From assembly GCA_937124965.1 (NCBI GenBank), contig CAKZLB010000040.1:62001-126000 (forward strand): a stretch of DNA of 64,000 nucleotides. The letters run 5' to 3'. Each line of letters starts with the position of its first letter. Position 1 is the stretch's first letter. Below, piece after piece: positions 61,869 through 64,000 of the stretch. This stretch comes from an uncultured Bacteroidota bacterium. GTDB taxonomy: Bacteria > Bacteroidota > Bacteroidia > NS11-12g > UBA9320. The notes beneath the pieces were generated by a model. That model worked only from the letters and a program-made list of their open reading frames with translations, did no database searches and was not told the DNA's origin. Made by a program: the position numbers and the translations under genes.

Positions 61869-62566
61869 CTTTTAAACGACTTTAGTGTATAGGTGTAATC
61901 GTATCCATCTGGAATCTCAGCGGTATCGTTCAGTCGTTCTTTAGTCCACGAAATTTGACGAGCATAAATCATCCCAAAGTGTTTTGAATACTTCTCGATG
62001 CCATAGTTTTTTATTGTTCTAAAATCCTCATCTTGCTGAACAACATGAACAACATCGTTATATTCATTTGAACCAATGGTTTCTGTTTCAAGATTGTCGA
62101 TAATCTCGTATTCCAGCGTTGGGTTTGTGTTAAACGCATTTGCATCCCAATATTTCAACTTATTAGGCGGAAACACTAAACTAATAACTTTGAAATTGGT
62201 ATCAGTAACTTCCGCTCTGTAATCAAAAACTCGCTTTGTAACACTTCTGTTTAGTTTATAACTTCCTCCTATTGAATCGGAGTGATATACATTAATAATA
62301 CTGCTTTTCACTCCTGTAGCATCGATAAATGTATCAACAACGATGTGCTTTACCATAAACTGAAATGTGTCAATTCTGCTGTCAAAAGGTTTAAATTGGA
62401 TAGAATCAACTTGATATTCCCAAGTTGTTCCAAGATCTATAGGATAGTAATCGTATCCAAAATCCGAAACAGTTGGCTCAACTTCGTTTCTTTTACAACC
62501 AATCTCTCCAATTATAAAAATGAAAAATAAAGAAGCAAAAACTGAATGTACGTAGCGTTTTTTCAT
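61865..62566 (-). CDS. lipoprotein of unknown function (paralogue 1)
   Basis: A 233-residue lipoprotein (lipobox IGEIGC, C24), first gene of a three-gene unit with its paralogue and a subtilase. Shared features with the paralogue are a GYDYYPIDLGTTWEYQVDS region and VFPPNKLKYWDANAF. The ATG at 62566 is preferred over an upstream in-frame start because it gives a normal signal peptide. No domain is recognised; a surface or periplasmic binding role is only a guess. Confidence 0.72.
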   Translation of the reverse strand: MKKRYVHSVFASLFFIFIIGEIGCKRNEVEPTVSDFGYDYYPIDLGTTWEYQVDSIQFKPFDSRIDTFQFMVKHIVVDTFIDATGVKSSIINVYHSDSIGGSYKLNRSVTKRVFDYRAEVTDTNFKVISLVFPPNKLKYWDANAFNTNPTLEYEIIDNLETETIGSNEYNDVVHVVQQDEDFRTIKNYGIEKYSKHFGMIYARQISWTKERLNDTAEIPDGYDYTYTLKSFKR

Positions 62567-62649
62567 TTGAATATGTAGTTTTATCAATCTCAACAACAAA
62601 GAACAGAATTAAATTATATTGATAGTAAACGTAATTTTTCTTATATGCC

Positions 62650-62657
62650 TACTTTTG
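62650..62657 (+). promoter_or_regulatory. -7 promoter box (TACTTTTG) of folD
   Basis: Exact TAnnTTTG match, 22 bases before the folD ATG. Confidence 0.45.
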
Positions 62658-62679
62658 CCGACAAAGTTAGTTTATACCT

Positions 62680-63555
62680 ATGTTATTAAAAGGAAAAGAA
62701 GTAGCAAATCAAATAAAAGAAGAAATTGCAAAAGAGGTTCAATCGATTGTATCTAAAGGAGTTAGACCACCTCACTTAGTAGCTGTGTTGGTTGGAGAAG
62801 ATGGTGCAAGCAAGACATATGTAAAAAATAAGGAATTGGCATGTGAAAAAGTTGGATTCTCTTCAACCTTAGTTCGACTGCCTGATACCACATCAGAAGA
62901 AGAACTTCTTGCTAAAATTGAAGAAATTAATAATGATGATGAAATCGACGGACTAATTGTTCAATTACCGTTACCTAAACATATTTCTGAGCATAACATC
63001 ACGCAAGCAATCAATCCTGCAAAAGACGTTGATGGTTTTCATGATGTAAGCGTTGGGAGACTTTCTAAAGGTCAAGACACCTTCATAAGCGCAACCCCAT
63101 ATGGAATTACGCAATTGTTAGACCGATACAATATCGAAACAAAAGGAAAACATTGTGTTGTTGTTGGTAGAAGCAATATCGTTGGGAGACCAATGAGTAT
63201 ATTAATGTCGGGAAGCAACAAAACTGGAAATGCAACAGTGACAATTTGCCATAGACATACCGTAGATTTAAAGAAGTATACAGTTATGGCTGATATTTTA
63301 ATTGTAGCTGTTGGAATTCCAGAATTCATAACAGCTGATATGGTTAAAGAAGGAGCAACTGTAATAGACGTTGGTATTACTCGAGTAGATGCCGACAACA
63401 AAAAAGGGTATGTTTTAAAAGGTGACGTTAATTTCGACCAAGTTGAAGAAGTTGCGGGATATATTACTCCGGTACCTGGTGGTGTTGGTCCGATGACTAT
63501 AATTGGACTAATGCAGAATACGTTGAAATCTCATCAAGCAAAATTCAATGTCTGA
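62680..63555 (+). CDS. folD: methylenetetrahydrofolate dehydrogenase / cyclohydrolase
   Basis: FolD (291 residues) interconverts 5,10-methylene-, 5,10-methenyl- and 10-formyl-tetrahydrofolate. Visible motifs are the catalytic-lysine region SKTYVKNKELACEKVG, DGLIVQLPLPKHI, the NADP-binding GRSNIVGRPMSILM and the end motif PVPGGVGPMTI. ATG start. The queE gene begins inside its last codons (8-base overlap). Confidence 0.96.
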   Translation: MLLKGKEVANQIKEEIAKEVQSIVSKGVRPPHLVAVLVGEDGASKTYVKNKELACEKVGFSSTLVRLPDTTSEEELLAKIEEINNDDEIDGLIVQLPLPKHISEHNITQAINPAKDVDGFHDVSVGRLSKGQDTFISATPYGITQLLDRYNIETKGKHCVVVGRSNIVGRPMSILMSGSNKTGNATVTICHRHTVDLKKYTVMADILIVAVGIPEFITADMVKEGATVIDVGITRVDADNKKGYVLKGDVNFDQVEEVAGYITPVPGGVGPMTIIGLMQNTLKSHQAKFNV

Positions 63556-64000
63556 TCAGAAATGGCCAGTCATGGAACAATTCTACACCGTTCAAGGTGA
63601 AGGAAAGTATACTGGTCATGCTGCCTATTTCATCCGACTTGCTGGTTGCGACGTAGGTTGTGTCTGGTGTGACGTCAAAGATAGTTGGGATGCTACTGGC
63701 TATCCAGTTTTTAGTGCCAACGAACTTGCTCACAAGGCATCATTTCATCCCTGTGATATCGTAGTAATCACTGGAGGTGAACCAGCAATGTATGATCTAA
63801 CTGAATTAACCAAAGCACTGCACAACGTTGGTAAACGTGTTCACATTGAAACCTCTGGTGCACATCCAATACGAGGAAGCTTTGATTGGGTTACTTTTAG
63901 TCCCAAAAAGTTTAAGGCGCCACTTTCCGAATCTGCTCTATTGGCAGACGAATTGAAAATAATTATTTATAATTCATCAGATTTTGATTGGGCAATCAAA
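63548..64000 (+). CDS. queE: 7-carboxy-7-deazaguanine synthase, 5' part (runs off window)
   Basis: A radical-SAM enzyme of queuosine/preQ0 synthesis that rearranges 6-carboxytetrahydropterin. The frame opens at ATG 63548, 8 bases before the folD stop ends, and is still open at 64000 (151 codons). The substrate-binding N-terminus MEQFYTVQGEGKYTG is followed by the iron-sulfur cluster motif in LAGCDVGCVWCDV (CxxxCxxC) and the SAM-binding ITGGEPAM. The product and overlap suggest coupled translation with folD. Confidence 0.93.
   Translation, partial: MSDQKWPVMEQFYTVQGEGKYTGHAAYFIRLAGCDVGCVWCDVKDSWDATGYPVFSANELAHKASFHPCDIVVITGGEPAMYDLTELTKALHNVGKRVHIETSGAHPIRGSFDWVTFSPKKFKAPLSESALLADELKIIIYNSSDFDWAIK

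Noticed and set aside
1-64000. CRISPR arrays, transposases, integrases, phage genes, restriction or toxin-antitoxin systems
   Set aside because: None found. The XRE gene has no toxin partner, and the repeats seen are coding repeats or short operator-like sites.

Overview
The window is ordinary chromosome from an AT-rich member of the Bacteroidota, most likely a marine or aquatic Flavobacteriales. Several independent signs agree. Three secreted proteins carry C-terminal type IX secretion (T9SS) sorting domains, and a PorX regulator is present. LpxC and FabZ are fused in one gene. There is an ECF sigma / FecR / TonB-dependent receptor / DUF4249 locus and two S46 dipeptidyl-peptidases. Many genes are preceded by the Bacteroidota -7 promoter box TAnnTTTG. 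No rRNA, tRNA, CRISPR array, insertion sequence, prophage or integrase was seen. Genes are dense; no gene-free stretch exceeds 300 bases.

Layout. 1-7.5 kb: the 3' end of serA with a DUF1015 gene, a DUF6580 membrane protein, a small XRE regulator with a striking operator-like inverted repeat, a DMT transporter, purD, an unlisted 52-residue membrane peptide, a YugP-type Zn peptidase and a secreted protein. 7.6-13.8 kb: acyl-CoA ligase, lysozyme-like protein, DUF2461, the etfB-etfA-bifunctional nuclease operon, a TPR protein and a hotdog thioesterase. 13.9-19.1 kb: a surface-signalling locus (ECF sigma, a 51-residue mini-ORF, FecR anti-sigma, TonB-dependent receptor, DUF4249 lipoprotein). 19.1-21.2 kb: cytidine deaminase, a DUF2130 coiled-coil protein and DUF3817. 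21.5-29.8 kb: six co-directional amine/GABA-type genes (GabT-like aminotransferase, nitrilase-family hydrolase, VOC protein, Orn/Lys/Arg-type decarboxylase, ATP-grasp ligase, GabD-like dehydrogenase), the best candidate for an uncharacterised pathway.

29.9-38.5 kb, mostly minus strand: TPR protein, gyrA, a beta-CASP RNA hydrolase, and the porX-tsaE-M28 peptidase operon. 38.5-43.7 kb: HD hydrolase, lipid A genes lpxD, lpxC-fabZ and lpxA, and an ABC ATPase. 43.7-53.4 kb: a GT2 glycosyltransferase, mnmD, a T9SS cargo protein, an SDR, a MlaE/MlaF-type transporter pair and two S46 peptidases whose specificity residue (Arg versus Gly) predicts complementary DPP11-like and DPP7-like activities. 53.4-62.6 kb: a YyaL-type thioredoxin-domain protein, a 1258-residue T9SS cargo with six ~114-residue repeats, a subtilase and two tandem paralogous lipoproteins. 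62.7-64 kb: folD and the 5' part of queE.

How it fits together: much of the window concerns the cell surface of a peptide-using heterotroph. PorX regulates secretion, several cargo proteases and repeat proteins are predicted secreted, S46 peptidases trim peptides in the periplasm, and lipid A and Mla-like systems maintain the outer membrane. Most families are known. The less explained items are the amine gene cluster, the stand-alone anti-sigma-like mini-ORF, the XRE operator and the repeat-rich secreted protein. All functional statements rest on recognising motifs by eye; no database search was run.
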